From the NCBI GenBank assembly GCA_013399895.1, contig VXBA01005701.1, forward strand, positions 186,001 through 250,000: a DNA stretch of 64,000 bases. The letters run 5' to 3'. The DNA comes from Serilophus lunatus (taxonomy: Eukaryota; Chordata; Aves; Passeriformes; Eurylaimidae). Positions 12,981 through 26,035 of the stretch are shown piece by piece; position 1 is the stretch's first letter; every line of letters begins with the position of its first letter. The notes beneath the pieces were generated by a model, which worked only from the letters and a program-made list of their open reading frames with translations, made no database searches and was not told where the DNA came from. Position numbers and translations under genes: made by a program.

Positions 12981-14861
12981 CCTCGGCCCACTGTAATTGC
13001 GCTGCTTCTTCTGTTCACATGTCTAGAAGGGACCAGCTCACAGCATGAAAGACTAGCTCAGTCCCGGTTCCCATCAAACCCTTGACCTCTCTGTGAGACT
13101 GCCAAATGGATACCAGTTATGGAAGTAATTTAGTGTGCAAACAAGTATTTACCAGGAATTAAACTGAGACCACCAAACACATTTCACAGTGGAGACCAAA
13201 CAGTCATTAGGCTGAGGCAATTTTAGGTCACTACCAGCTTGGGCCTGATTCAAGAAAGCAACCTCAGATAAAAGTTTCTACATCCCATCATCCAAGTCCC
13301 TGAGGCATTCAGTCCCTAAGTTCCTTTTCTGCTATAAACATAATTCCTGCATGAGATAAGAAGTTTCACTGTACATTCAGTAATCCAGGAAAAGATTAGA
13401 AACAGAAAGAAAAGGAAAAAAAAAAAGGCATTTGCAACGTTTTGCAGAGACAGAGAAAGTGCAGTGTTCGTGTGAAGAAGTGGGAAGAAGCTTCAGCGCC
13501 CCTCCCTAACACAAGAGTAGTTAATTGCTCCGTGGGGAGAGCAGTGATCTATCCTCCAAGAGCTTACATTGCTGACCTAAGGCACTTTATTATTCCACAA
13601 TGCTCCCTTAATAACATTCCTACCTTAACTTAGTAAAGATCTTTATGTATTTGTTCATCTTTAAACACTTCTGCTTTGTTCCTGTCTTCATATTTTTGTT
13701 CCTTCTGTGAGTCCAAAAGCAAGGATGAATTGCCTCCTTGCAGAGAGTTGAATCTCCATAATAATGAATGACTACTTTTAAGAGAACATTTTCTGACACA
13801 TGCATGCAGCTTTTAGAAGGAGCACAGCAGCAAAGAATATAAGCCTGTCTGTAAGCAACACATGTTGCTAGTAGAAAAGTATTGAGGATATTTGCTATAT
13901 ATTTGCATGGTGTGTTTCAGCTTTTACAGGAAGCTGGTTTCATTTCCTCACCTTTTTGCACACACAAATGAAAATTCTTCTTCTCCCCACTCTGAATATT
14001 TGCTTTGTAGACAAGGTGGCAACGATCAGGCATCATTACAAAATCCCCTGCAAGAATGGCACACAAAGCAAATATGTTTCTGACTAGGAATATAGTGATG
14101 CACTGTTGAGTACTAGAGTGTAGCCTATCCTATGGATGTAATCAAATGTGTCAGCAGTCAGAAACATAAAAAAGACTACTTACCTGATTTTGTGCCTGTA
14201 GGTAGCACACACCAGCATTTCATTTTTGCTGTCCTCTCATTGCTTTTGAAGAACACAGCACTGGTGTTACTGTGCGATGGATAGAAAAACCACTCTTAGT
14301 CAAATGTACCTACCTATCTACTTTACCACTGAGGCTGCAATTGTCAGGAACTATCCTTCATGGCATAGCTCATTCCTTTACACGCAGTTATTACTGGTAA
14401 TAAGCTGGCTCATCTCTAGATGAGCAAGAGAAGTTTCCTTGTTAGTTTAAAGAAAGTCTAATGCAGTGAGTATGATAAAGAGGTCTAATTATTATGTGCA
14501 ATAATAGTCAAACCTAGCTCTTCAGTAGTAGTTTTCATTCAGTAAAAGTTAATGTTTATAAAGGAAATGTATGCATTAGGTGATTTAAAGACATGAGGCA
14601 GAAGTCTGAATCCAAACCCAAATATGCTCATTATTAAAGAGAAAGAACTAAGGCTTTGAATTTTTACTATTCTGTAATATGGTGTTCAAAATCTAGAGTA
14701 CATGGAGTTGCACTCATTAATTGAGGTAAGTTGGAAGTGTGATTAGTTTGTAAATCCAAAACTGAAGTTGGAATCCCAAGTTCAAACTCGGGCCCATTTT
14801 TGCTGTTGCACTGACACTATAGATAATTCGATTAGGTCATTTTCTTTGTTATTTAATCCAG

Positions 14862-14945
14862 AAGAAGGTACTCAGTGACTAATGGCTGTAAGTTCGCAAT
14901 TAAGAGATCTATATTCAGCTCCTCTTCTGGCATCAAACATAATAT
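14862..14945 (+). mobile_element. Possible SINE head (MIR-type), very worn
   Basis: The order 'cagtgactaatggct ... gagatctatattcagctcctcttctggca' resembles the tRNA-like head of amniote CORE-SINEs: 'ccagtggttag...' followed by '..gagacctgggttcaattccctgctctgcca'. The spacing is right but identity is low. It could be coincidence, and only a profile search can settle it. Confidence 0.3.
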
Positions 14946-17900
14946 TTCACCAACTAGAGAAATATCCAACATATGTAAGACTAATGAGGAAATAAGTCAT
15001 ACATGAAGCTAGTTTTTGGCCACAGAGGTGGAGAGAAGTAGTTGGCTGTCCTTCAGTAGAATGAGATCAGACTGGAGGAAAAAAAAAAATACTTAAATAG
15101 ACTTAGAGACAACAGCATTATAATCTCAGTATTATATTTTGTGATGGTGCAACAGATGATGATCATAGCAATATGACATGTTCTTTCTGAAAGAAAGTAA
15201 GCCCTGGAGTACTCATGTACTGCCAGAGCTATTCTGTTCACAGTAGTTACCTCCTAACCTTTTTTTTTTTTTTTCCAGAATGAAGACATAAAATAGACCA
15301 TCTTGCATAAAACACTTTAGAAATACTCTTCCTTCCTAGAAAATGCCTCTTGCCATTCTTGTAACTTGAATAAGTCACTGAAAGCATTTTTTTAAACAGC
15401 ACTTCCTTCCATTTGCTTGCTCGTTTGTGGTTGAAGTATATTTATTCACTTCGTAGCTCTCATCCTGCCTAGGAGCAAACACGCAATACAGGCCTCTAAA
15501 ATAAGCGACAGAGCTACAAAAGGCAGTTTCTGTTATGCCCCTGTAAATCTGGAGAGAGGCTCAGATCTACAATTTGTTTCATCTCTGGGCTCCTTTTAGA
15601 AGACCTCAGTGGACAGCAAGACACTTGAACTGGACTGAGTCCCCTAAATCTCTGGGATCTTACCTTCGCTTATGAACACAGACTCACGCTAAAATGAATT
15701 ATAATAGTAAGAAATTCAAAACCTCAATAAAGTAAGCTACAAGATATTCCATTGTTGTCAGTATTTTCAGTGTAGAATAGAGGAACAAGTAGTCAGAAAC
15801 ACTGAGCATGATCTCCATGCGTAGCCACAAGTCCTGGAATTTAGCTTTTCAAGAACAAGAAATGATCTCTGGCAAGCAAATATTTTTTACACAAAAGAGC
15901 TTGAAATTTTCAGTTGGCAAAAAAATTTTAATGGAAAATTTTCCACTCACTAGAACCTACCTTTGATGATGTGGAGTTGCAAAAGTTACAACAGCTCCAT
16001 TTTCAGAGATTAGCATCCCAGTTGTTGGAGTACCAGAAGATTTCACAAGCACCTTTGGGGAATGAACAGTCTGCGGCAGTGGGAACATTTTCCATCACTT
16101 GTCTTACCGTTCCCTATTTGTGTTTGACTCCTCTTATAACTGTTAGATGTACACTGCAGTGAATGAAGCTAAAACCTACAAACATGCACAACAGGTTCTG
16201 CCTCTGGACAATGGCCAGTACCAAGCAATGGCTTGGCCTGAACACAACTGTGGTGACAGAGTTCATCTGGAGGAGTGTTTCAGTGACCCACATCACCCTG
16301 GACGTAACATCCTCTGCCCTTTCTGTCTGGTGGCATCACTCTCTGATCAAAAAAGAGTAGACATATCTCTAAAATTATGCAAGAAAGAGTACAACAAGAC
16401 CTTTCTCTTCTGAGGAAACCTTTTTTGCTATGTTCAGTTTTGCCATGTATACTCTTGTTTTTCATGGGGTGATGAAGTGCAAGATCCAGCATCTGGGCAG
16501 TGGCCACCACTGCAAGATGATTGAAAAACATCAGTCCTTAAAAATTACGAAGCCTTTTCTTCAGTAATGCAGGCAGCAGTCTATTTGGTTTAAGCTGTGT
16601 TTCACTGACTTTGCCACTGACAGATTTTCTTGTCCCTTTCAACACTGCCTGCTGCATCAACAGGCAGAATCACATTGTGCCTGGAAGAGGTGGTCAGCAT
16701 AGGAGGAACTCTGGCCTGAGGAGAGACAAGAGCAACTGTCTAGAATGAAAAGGGAATGCCGTACTTTGTATGCTTGCCTGGGCTTGCTGCCAGGAATATG
16801 CAGGTCAGCTCTGATTAAGAGAAAGTTAAATGTGTGAGAAGGCTTGATCCCGGAAATGTGACCCTTCCAGAGCCACTTTTGCAAGAATGAGAAAATGTAT
16901 GGAAATGTGGGTAGGAGTTGAGGTGGGGTAATACTGCCAAGTTGATGAGGAGCCCATGAGGAATGCTGTCCTTGCCCATGAGGGAACAGTCTGTACTGTG
17001 ATTAAAACAATAACAGAAGGACCAGCACTGAGCATGTAGCTGAGGTTTCGAGAGTTACAGCCCCATCACATGCACCTAACTGAATCCAAATCCCAAAGCC
17101 TAGTCTCCTCCACCAACACAGAACTTGGCATAGAATGACGTGAATGCCCATGCCAGGAATGACCATTGGAACGGTAAAAGACCCCTATATGGTTTTACCT
17201 TGTCCCCTCACTTTCATCTTTTCCTTCTTTTTTAACAACTGCTTCTAGCATAGATAATGCCTGCTCTCTGCATACTCCACATCTCTTTCCCTCCTAAGAT
17301 CATTGTAGTAACCAAGTTTTTTCCCTCACATACTCCAGCTCCTTATACAAGCTGCTCACCAAACTGAGTTATTTTAATGGACCAGAACAGGTTTGGTCCC
17401 TCATAATTGCATACCATTTCCCCACTTTGAGTGGTAGCCAAACCTCTGTCCTGTATTGCTTATCATAGCAAGATTAAAAATAGTTTTATAACAATATGCA
17501 AAGTGTTGCTAAATCCTGTTCTTTCCACATTAAAAGCAGATGCTCATACAGGCTGAATCAGATTGAGCAAATTTATTGAGTTAATTTAGACGTATAAAAG
17601 GTTCATAAGATCTGACTTAAGTCTGAGTTTAAGTAGGACAAGCAGTATTTTCAGACTGAAGAAAACACTGTCTCGCTGTAGACCAAATCTTTTTGGGTTT
17701 ACGGTGACCTCAATGTCTAGCCCCAATATCAGCAAAACCAGTGGAAAATTGAATGGAAAAAGAAAAGTTCAGATCTATTTTAGGTCATCTCTTCAAATCT
17801 GAAGAGTAAACATATAAAGAGTCACAATTTATTATATTAACAGGAATTACTATAAATCTCTCTAAAAAAAAATCTAATAAATTAAGGTTTCAAAAGTGTT

Positions 17901-18268
17901 AAAACTCAAAGAAAAGAAAATGTTCTGATCATTCATGAGGTTTTAGATAACCCTTGTTTCCCTCCCTTTCACTGCTGGTCCCTGAAGTCTAAATCAAGAA
18001 AGAGACTCTTAAAGTCAGGAAGCCAGACAGACTTCCAAAATATGTGGTGACGCTAAGGAGCCTGTGAACCGGAAACAGACATTTACTGTCTTCTTTCCCA
18101 ACCCAATTGGCTCCAAGTATCTGTAGCTGATGTTCTGGGATTTTGGGTTGCAGCCAGAAGGCCTAACCTGAGAGGCTGAGAGCTCACAAATCATGGAGGT
18201 CATGAGTCGCTTCATCTCCACTCACTTCTCTTACATGGAGCGTTTACAGCTCTGGCACTTTCACAACA
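14946..18268. other. Non-genic stretch
   Basis: No gene or transposon is recognised. A T run lies at 15261-15276. Open frames around 16147-16531 and 16657-17035 overlap on opposite strands and have no recognisable content. Confidence 0.5.
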
Positions 18269-18300
18269 GGAGAGAGAGAGAGAAAAAAAAAAAAAAAAGA
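18269..18300. repeat. (AG)n-poly(A) tract
   Basis: An AG dinucleotide run (18271-18282) is followed by about 16 A residues and a GA end. It looks like simple-sequence DNA. An old retroposon tail is possible, but no recognisable body precedes it. Confidence 0.85.
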
Positions 18301-21300
18301 AGAGGATGTTTTTAATCTATTAGACTATTAGACTGCTGCTGATTCAGTAATAATAAGCATGAATCTGTTTCCTTGATTATTCTGTACACAGCAATCATTT
18401 GTGAAATGTGTCAGTTAAGTATGTGTACTGTAAGAATCTCTCATTGAAGTGTGTCTGCATCCATAAGATATATATGAAAATGTGCCTTTGTGTGCATTTT
18501 TGCATGCCTGTATGAGTGAGAATAAGAGCAGGATCTCGATTCCAATGACCTTTAGTCACCCTCTGATATTTTTTCTGAGGGTGATCAAATTGCCAACTTT
18601 CGAGAAGATAATTTCTCACTGCTAGGGTACAGATATTGAGGTCAGAAGATAGTGCACTTCCCAACAGCGTGATAGGAATGAACGCTATAAAAGTTTGGGA
18701 TATTTGCAGACAGTGAGAGGGGAGTTGATTGCTGCTGTTGCTGCTGTTTTTTCTGTGCCTCTTGCTGTGTTACAGACATCTTGACTGGCCTCATTTATTT
18801 AATGATGAGTGTTTGTTGGCCTGCAAAATGCAAACACATTATGAGACTGTTTGTACACTAGCTAAACTTTTGCAGATAGTTTACACGCTGGAATGCGTTC
18901 TTTGCACACATTGATCTGTAAGACAACATGTATCTTCTCTCAATGCAGATGTTCTTTTGCTTTTATTTCACCTTAATGTTGCAAAACACGTTAATGTTGC
19001 CTTACTTTTGATCATGTGAGTGCTGTAAGGTCATTTACATGTCAGCTAGGCTACTTTACAGTTTGTTGAAAAACTGCAACTATGTCAAGAAAAAAAACAG
19101 AGAGGACAATTGTACAGAAAGGTCAACATTTAATTCTGAAAGAGTTCTTACATTTCAGTATTAGCCTCATGTTGTTTTGGGAATAACTAAATAAGGTCAA
19201 CACTAAATGCTTTGTTTCAAATAAAACATATCAGATCAAAGAAAAATATAACATTCTATGTTTTCCATTTTTCTTGCCCTCTCCCAAAAATTCCAACATT
19301 CACTTTTTCCAGATCTGTCTCGGCTTGAAACATTTATCATTTACACAACTGTATCTCATTGATTCACAGGACAGGAGGCATTTAGGGACTTTGCTGAATT
19401 TTGACTTCTGTTTGTCAGTGTTATTTTTATATATATATCTAGACAATACATACGAGAACTTAAAATTTGACAGTTCAAATTTAAACACATGTGGTAGCCA
19501 ATATTGTATCATTGCAGTAAATTGATATGAAATTGGGAATGACCACAGACACATGAAGAAATACAAAGGGAAAACAGCTGCTAATTTTTCTTGTTATTTT
19601 TGTTGAGAAGCTTTTTTACCTCCTTTATTCTTCAGTAAAATCTGATCCATGCTTAGAATGATGATCTGTATCTCAGGCTAGACCACAGCTGCAGGACTAA
19701 GGAGCTAGATTGCTTCTAGCTGAAGGCTTTTAATATTATATCTGAATGTGTCTTTGTTCAATACATTCACAGATTTAATACCATCCTATCTGTATTTTGA
19801 CATTTTTCTGAAGCTGCTGCACCTACTCAAAAAAAAAAAAAAAAGGACACAAAGAGCAAAATTGTAACCATTGTAACCATGCTGAATTTGATGGCTAAAC
19901 TCTCATAGACTTTGGTGGAGCTTGAACTTCATTTAAACTGTTTATGTCCTGGAAATCAACCAACACCTTTTCCCAGTAGCTCAAGAGGACATGTCTCCCT
20001 CTATCTCAATTCATCTTTCCATCAGTGCTTTGTTCAATAATGCATCTCACCCAGACAGACAGACATAGCGTGTGACTTCTGTTGTTATGTTTCTCACTCC
20101 TGCCACTCATCAGCTAGTGACTGCAGTTTCCATTGCCTCCTCCTACAAACAGTCTCTGCCTTCCTTCCCCCTATGGTGTTTCCTGTGCCAGAAAAGGACA
20201 CATCAGACCCAGTCTTCCAAATCTCTCCACAGTACTCTTGGTTTTGCTTCTGCTGTCTCTTGAAATTAATTTTATGCACTCATTTAGAATATTATTCATA
20301 AACTTTAATTACTGAAATGTCTTCATGAATAAACAAAAAACAGTGAGTTAAAAATGCAGTAAGAAAGTTTCAGATTAGATGCTGGGGAAAAGTAGTAATC
20401 AGGAAAATGCTGACATATAGATATTTGGGATACATTTTCTACTTTCAGATGTCATTGGCTTCACTGAGAGAGCTCTGGGTTAAGCTTTATGTTTCAAGAT
20501 GAGCCTCAGCCACATGATAAATAAAAGAGGAGAGACGTGTGAAGCCTGAAGATGGGACAACATTGTCCTATCTGTGCCAATTCACAGAGCCCCAGAAGAG
20601 GCAATGAGCTGTGAATCCTGAAGGTGTGCAGGAGTGTCATGCTGTGTCATGCTGCTATTATGTCCCCAGGAGCACAGGAGGCTTCCAGGAGCACAATCAG
20701 CTCTTCACACACCCATTTCTTCAAAATCTTGCTGACTTTAAGGCAACCCTTACAGTATATTTCCTAGACATTTTTTAGGATTGGCACAGAAGGTTTGCAC
20801 GTGTTTCATGGAAGGTGTACGAGTTTGGAAGACCAGGCATCAGCTCAGATGGGAATTTCCATGCAGCCCTGCAATCCTGCAACTTTTTGTAACTTACATA
20901 TTGTCTCCAGCCAGCTGGACAACAGTCCTGGCTCCTTGGCACTTACTTTACATTTTTCCAGTAAGCTCTAATAAAATGCTTCCTATCATCCCATTTCATT
21001 GGAATGAGAAGAGTTCCCACAGAAAGTGTGCAAACTTGGCAAAACACAGTAAATCCAATGTTATCGCAGCACAGCAAGCATTAAATAAATGTTTCTTATC
21101 ATGTGATAATCAAAAGGCTCTTCGGATAACTCTGACACTCCTTTTAGGTACTATGGGATAATATGTTAGGTGCCAGACTCCCACATTTATCCCCAGTTCT
21201 CCTCTGAACTGGAAATAAGGATAAAAGCTTCAATGACACTGTCCTTCAGACATGGCTTCACAATATGCTGCGTCTAGACTGCTGTAAAATTAGGAGGATT

Positions 21301-22498
21301 TTGTTTGAATGACTTGTTTATATGACTCCCATAATAAATAGCCCAAGTCTTTCTAGTTGTATTAAAAACACATTGAAGCAAATTCTATGCTTCATTATGC
21401 CACTGCAAGTCCACCACCAGCTATCAGGAGATTCTGCTTGAGAACAGAATTTGTTTTGCCATGTTTGAATTTGTTTTTGTAGCCATTGCACTGATGAGAA
21501 GTATGGCACCATCATGCTGTATGCATTGGAGCATTAAGGGGTGTAAAGCTGGAGGAAGCCCAAGGCTTTTATACTGAGAAAATTAAATCGGCTTTTGATT
21601 TTATATTGTCCCATACTTCATCTGCAGTAGGGATGATGCACAAGACAGACAGAATAAGGTTCAGCAACCACTGCCTAGCCCAAAGGAGAACTAAAGGAAG
21701 TGTCATTCCCCAAAACTGATGTGTTTGAGACTTCAACCTAAGGAGAAGTAGGCCTTGCAGAAGATGTCTATCATCCTGGAGAAGACAGATGATTCATTGG
21801 AGAAAACTTGGCCCTTGGGTGAGAGACTGGTTCGCGGTCCCAGTTACAAAAGTAACAGGCCAAGAAGACACAGCAGAAGAGTCAGTGGCTGAGTGTGAAG
21901 GAGCTGAGAGACCAGACCATTCATCCTCACTGCCCCAGTCTTGTCTAAATGGACAGACAGGTTCTACTTTAATATTTATTGCCATATTCACTGAAACGAT
22001 GTACTCATAACAACAGGGTCTCTATGTCCCTGTGTATTCATGCCAGGCCTTGTGCACTCTGGGACAGCTTCTGCTATGCACGGGAAGATAGTGAAAAGAA
22101 TTTTTATTTAAATCATTGCCTTTCACAGACTGATGCCAAAAATCACAAAATTTTTCCTCTGCCACGATCAAGTTCCTTTGGAATAGCTGACTCTAATACT
22201 AGAGACAGTCACGAGCTGGCAGTTTTCTGCACCATGAGGCTCATTCCCAGGGCTCCAGAGGGCATGCTGAGGAGCTGATGGTGGTATTGCCTTCAAATAG
22301 CAACAGTTTGCCCCATTATCACGCAAGAAGTTGTGGCTGTGTGTCTCCAGCAGCTGCTGTCACCCCAGCTTTGCCCTCAGCTGCAGAGAACAGCTGCAGA
22401 AGCAGAAGAGAATGGGGAGATAAGCAAGGCTGAGGAAGATATAGTTTGAGTGTTTGAGAAGCTGCTTCAAATAGGAACTTTCCCCAAGCTTTAAAAAC
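18301..22498. other. Non-genic stretch
   Basis: No gene is recognised. It holds a GCTGCTGTT-type triplet tract (18731-18748), an A run (19829-19844), a CAGA tract (20051-20064) and the duplication cluster listed at 20634-20695. The largest open frame is 126 codons at 20781-21161 on the + strand, with no recognisable content. Confidence 0.5.
20634..20695. repeat. Cluster of short duplications
   Basis: GTGTCATGCT is present twice in tandem (20634-20653). CCAGGAGCACA occurs at 20666-20676 and again at 20685-20695. Two unrelated micro-duplications within 62 bp suggest local replication slippage. Confidence 0.7.
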
Positions 22499-22690
22499 AA
22501 GCTTGCTGAAATTGACAAAGGTACACTCTGGGTCGAGGAAAGAAACCTCAGTCAGCAGCAAAAGACTGTGTTCCAGTTGCAAGATGACAAACTGTCACTG
22601 CAGAAGGCCAGGATGACATAGGCCACCTTCCAGGAAATCTGCAGGAAGAGCAGCACCAAGCTGCAAAGGCAATGCAGAAGAGGCAGTACA
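22499..22690 (+). other. Coiled-coil-like reading with a stop, possible pseudogene relic
   Basis: In the frame starting at 22499 there are 40 open codons, then a TAG at 22619-22621, then more open frame. The residues are polar and heptad-friendly: a KLAEIDKG start, then EERNLSQQQKTVFQLQDDK, and after the stop ATFQEICRKSSTKLQRQ. The pattern faintly recalls the central coiled coil of taxilin-type proteins, which have EEHRNSQKQ-like and SKLESLCRELQR-like stretches. The match is weak, no exon boundaries are convincing, and A/G-rich DNA easily gives such residues by chance. I do not assign a gene. Confidence 0.15.
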
Positions 22691-25600
22691 GTAATAGAAA
22701 AACTCTCTTATCTCTTCAAAATCATGAAAACATCACCGTTCTACCTTCTGCTATCCAGGTCAGTTTGGGTAGGTCACGTATGAAGCCACCAGGACGAAAG
22801 CATTACCAAGGAAAATCTCTTTGCATACAGAGACTTGTTTTCTGCTGTGGCAGAAATGCCAACATAATGGCCAGTTCATCTGCAGATGTGACACTAAGAT
22901 CCTTGGGAATTCTCTTCTCTTTTTCTCCAATGAAAAAAGACCAGTGTATGGCTGACAATAGTGCAGCTTTAAGAGCCTCTTTTTGCCTCTCCAGTCAGTG
23001 GAAACACATTCAGAAACAGCAGCCATGAGGGCACTGTCTTGAACAGAGAATGGTCGAGACACTCGTTGGGTGCTCAGTGCTGCCCATGAGCCTGTCCCTG
23101 ACCCAAACCCAGCACCTCAGGTGCGTGCCCAGGTGATGAAGTGACAGTGCTGTTGCCTCCAAGGAATGCTGACACACCTGGTGGTATGCTAAATTGAGCA
23201 TGAGAGTGCATATTAAACCCATCGACATGGCTTCAGTTAAGCTTCTCTCTCAGCAAGGGACTGGTAACTAACCCTCAAGTGTTCACAGGGAGCAAGTTTC
23301 CTAAATGGTCCTCTCCCTAGTCAGTCGTTGAAATTGGGAGCTGAGAGAAGCCACCATTGCTCCACTGCTGTTTGCCATTATCCAACTCAGACATCTCAGG
23401 GGAGGCCAGCTCTTTAAATGAGTCATCTTCACTTTGACTCCTAGCTTTGCCTTGAAGGAGCTAGGGTATTTATAGCTGGTATGTCTAGTTGAATGGATGG
23501 CCTGTGTAGGTGGTATGGAGGAGTCTGCTCAGTCCTGTTCCATTCTATTGACCGTCCTCCTATAAAGGCACCCTTCTTTGCCTGTGCATGTGAGAGTATG
23601 AGTCAGAAAGATGATATGTAATGGAGAATTTAAAAAGTCTGCCTTTACAGGTGCAGCACTGTAATATCAATACAACCATAGGTGCTAAACAGCACAGCAA
23701 TTAGCACAGGTATCCGTTTGAAGCCAGGTAGGATGCCTCAAACATTCTAAGCATAGGATATCTAGCAAGTATTTTCCCAGATGAAGCATGGTCTAGTGTT
23801 TCAGTGAGGATATCAAGAACATGGGAGGGTGTGAAATGTACTGAAAGAGAAAATTGTCTTATAGACAGTAAGGACCTGGGAGTAAATTACAACTTTGTGG
23901 GTATCCAGCATATGACAGTGGCACCCAGTATTTTTTGTTTCCACATCTGAATACTTCAAGGCATCTTCACTTTGTCAAGTTTGCACACCTAATTTAGTTC
24001 ACCACCATGACAATTCTATTTCCCTAGCCTGTCTTTACCATTAACAGAGAGACAAACAGGTAGTAAAACAGTTTAGAGCATAATTTTACCTTGGGTATTT
24101 CTGAATCTCTTTTTGATACCTCAAAACTCTAGATGAAGTCTGTAGGCTCACAAATTAGGGGTTTGAGTCAGCATCTGAATTTATGTGCTTCCAATTAGCT
24201 GCACTAGGTCCATTTCTAACCCATTTAATAGATTTCAGTGGAGTTACTCTGTATTACATTGCTGTGAGATCAGAATTTGAAATAGTTCTTGTCTTCAATC
24301 TGGCACCTCTTAGTCTTCATCAGGAGGTTGCTGATGGGTTTGGATTTTGTTTACATGTTGATGCACTCATTTTCCAGTTTTCAGTTTGAATGGATGTGAG
24401 CACTGGCTTCTCTGAGATGTCTGAGAATCTTCTCCAGCAGTGAGGGCAGTCTCAGCAGACTGCAGTTTGCTTTTTCTTCCTATTCCCATGCCTCACTGTA
24501 GCATCAAGCCAATTATATTAATTCATTTCATCACATTTACTGAGATAACTGCATGGCAATTAGACTAATCCTGAATTCCCTCAGTGGCATAAATATATTC
24601 AAAATGCATTTATGTTGTGCTACATGGCTATATTTATATAGTCTGTTTAGTTCTCCCAGTCTATTTACAGGAGCAATAGGCGCATTAAGGCAAGGGGGAA
24701 AATTAAAGCACAGTGAGATGTGGTGTCACACTTCAAACATTGTCTCAACTAAGCCAATGGACTTAGATCAAAATCACATTTGCCCCATGGAGGCTATGAC
24801 CTAAGAAAGGCTAAGGCCACACTGCAGGTTAGGAAAACTTGGCTCTGTATATGGTGAAGCTTGCAGCCCCAGAGAGGTTTACTCTGTCACAGGAATGTCA
24901 TTCTCTCAGACAGGTGGTCTGTGTGAAGGCAAGGCTGGTTTACTTCTAGTCATGCACCATCAGGAGACTAACATGCAGCTCTGATAGCTGGGACTGAGTG
25001 GCTGAAGAAGCTTGGAGTTCAACCAGCAATCACCAACTCATTGCTTAAATCCTCAGCTTTTAGAGGAGGAAAGATGAGTACTGCCATGCTACTGTGCCTA
25101 TTTGACTCTCCTAGCTGTTGGAGATGCATCCACATAATCACAGGATCTAGGAAGATGAGTGTCCCCCCATTTTCTGTAGGTCTTCCCAGGCATTATTCAC
25201 ACAAAATACATGAAGATGTTGAGGAGTTCTGAACTCTTTCTGCCCTCCTTCTCATGACACGCTTATGTAAAACCTCCCTAAAATGAGCAGACTCAGAGAG
25301 AAATGGCCTGCCTGGAGTGGGTTAAAACAGTGAGAAGCAAGCAATAACTGCCGATGGACATTCAGCTAATAACAGAGACACATGCCTGGGTACTCACAAC
25401 TCCTCCATGATAAGAAGTACTGTGTGAGTTGATACTGCATGTAGTCTTAAACACTGATCACAGAAACAATCAGTAGTTGTAAATAATGACACCTATTTCA
25501 AATAAAGTAAAGATTTTGAACACAGATTGAGTTGAATTCTGGGAATATATTAGAACATGGACTAATGTTCATCTTAATGGAGCTGACTTAAACTTAGGAT

Positions 25601-25914
25601 GACTCCAAATTTCTTTAAAGAATTTGCTGGTTCAATACTAACTTCAGAACTTATAGGATTGATTTTCTGGTGGGCTTTTGCAATATGATGTGAATTGGTC
25701 CTGGAAAAAACATCCTGTTTTTCTTGAAATAATTCTTAGTTTGTGATGCTGTGTATGCCAAGTAATCAACAAGTTTTATGGTAAGCTTAAAAACCCATAG
25801 TAGTGCAGGAAGTCTGCTCCTTTGTGGACAGTGCCATTATTATCACACTGCAAATCATTTTACTGCAGACACTTGCAAAAATCAGCAAGAAATTATGAGT
25901 AAGACACTGAATGA
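22691..25914. other. Non-genic stretch
   Basis: No gene is recognised. Two blocks are worth noting: an old amniote repeat phrase at 24225-24290, and an AT-rich block with homeodomain-type motifs at 24505-24615. A weak MIR-like string at 24660-24740 was not accepted. Confidence 0.5.
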
Positions 25915-26035
25915 GATCTGGGAGGCTTGGCATTTCCTCTTGGTTCAGCCACAGGCTTTCTGTGTGACCTAAAAAACATAATTGATTTTTTTATTGCCAC
26001 AAATTTCCCTCAGTAAAATGGAGATAACAAGATTT
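25915..26035 (+). mobile_element. MIR-type (CORE-SINE) relic
   Basis: The landmarks appear in correct MIR order on the + strand. 'ggttcagccacaggctttctgtgtgacct' (25941-25970) matches the 'ctctgccacttactagctgtgtgacctt' region. 'tttccctcagtaaaatggagataa' (26004-26028) matches the 'cagtttcctcatctgtaaaatggggataa' region. The sequence between has drifted and is A/T-rich. It is a dead non-autonomous retroposon. Confidence 0.65.

Larger units (their letters stand above)
8865..14861. other. Non-genic stretch
   Basis: No gene is recognised. It holds a GTACAT-rich palindromic patch (11501-11526), an AT-rich candidate conserved block (11830-11990), a short AAGCAAAC-type simple repeat (12959-12980) and an A run at 13419-13430. 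The longest open frame is 143 codons on the - strand at 12009-12440 and has no recognisable content. Confidence 0.5.

Noticed and set aside
13854..13869. Inverted repeat AGCAACA-CA-TGTTGCT
   Set aside because: Seven-base arms with no supporting context; expected by chance.
21096..21109. Inverted GATA pair TTATCA-TG-TGATAA
   Set aside because: Six-base arms occur by chance several times in a window this size.
20781..21161. 126-codon open frame, + strand
   Set aside because: Hydrophobic and Cys/Trp-rich patches only; no family resemblance.
24660..24740. Weak MIR-like string ('aggcgcattaaggcaagggggaaaattaaagcacagtgag')
   Set aside because: Some landmarks recall an inverted SINE, but spacing and identity are too poor to accept by eye.
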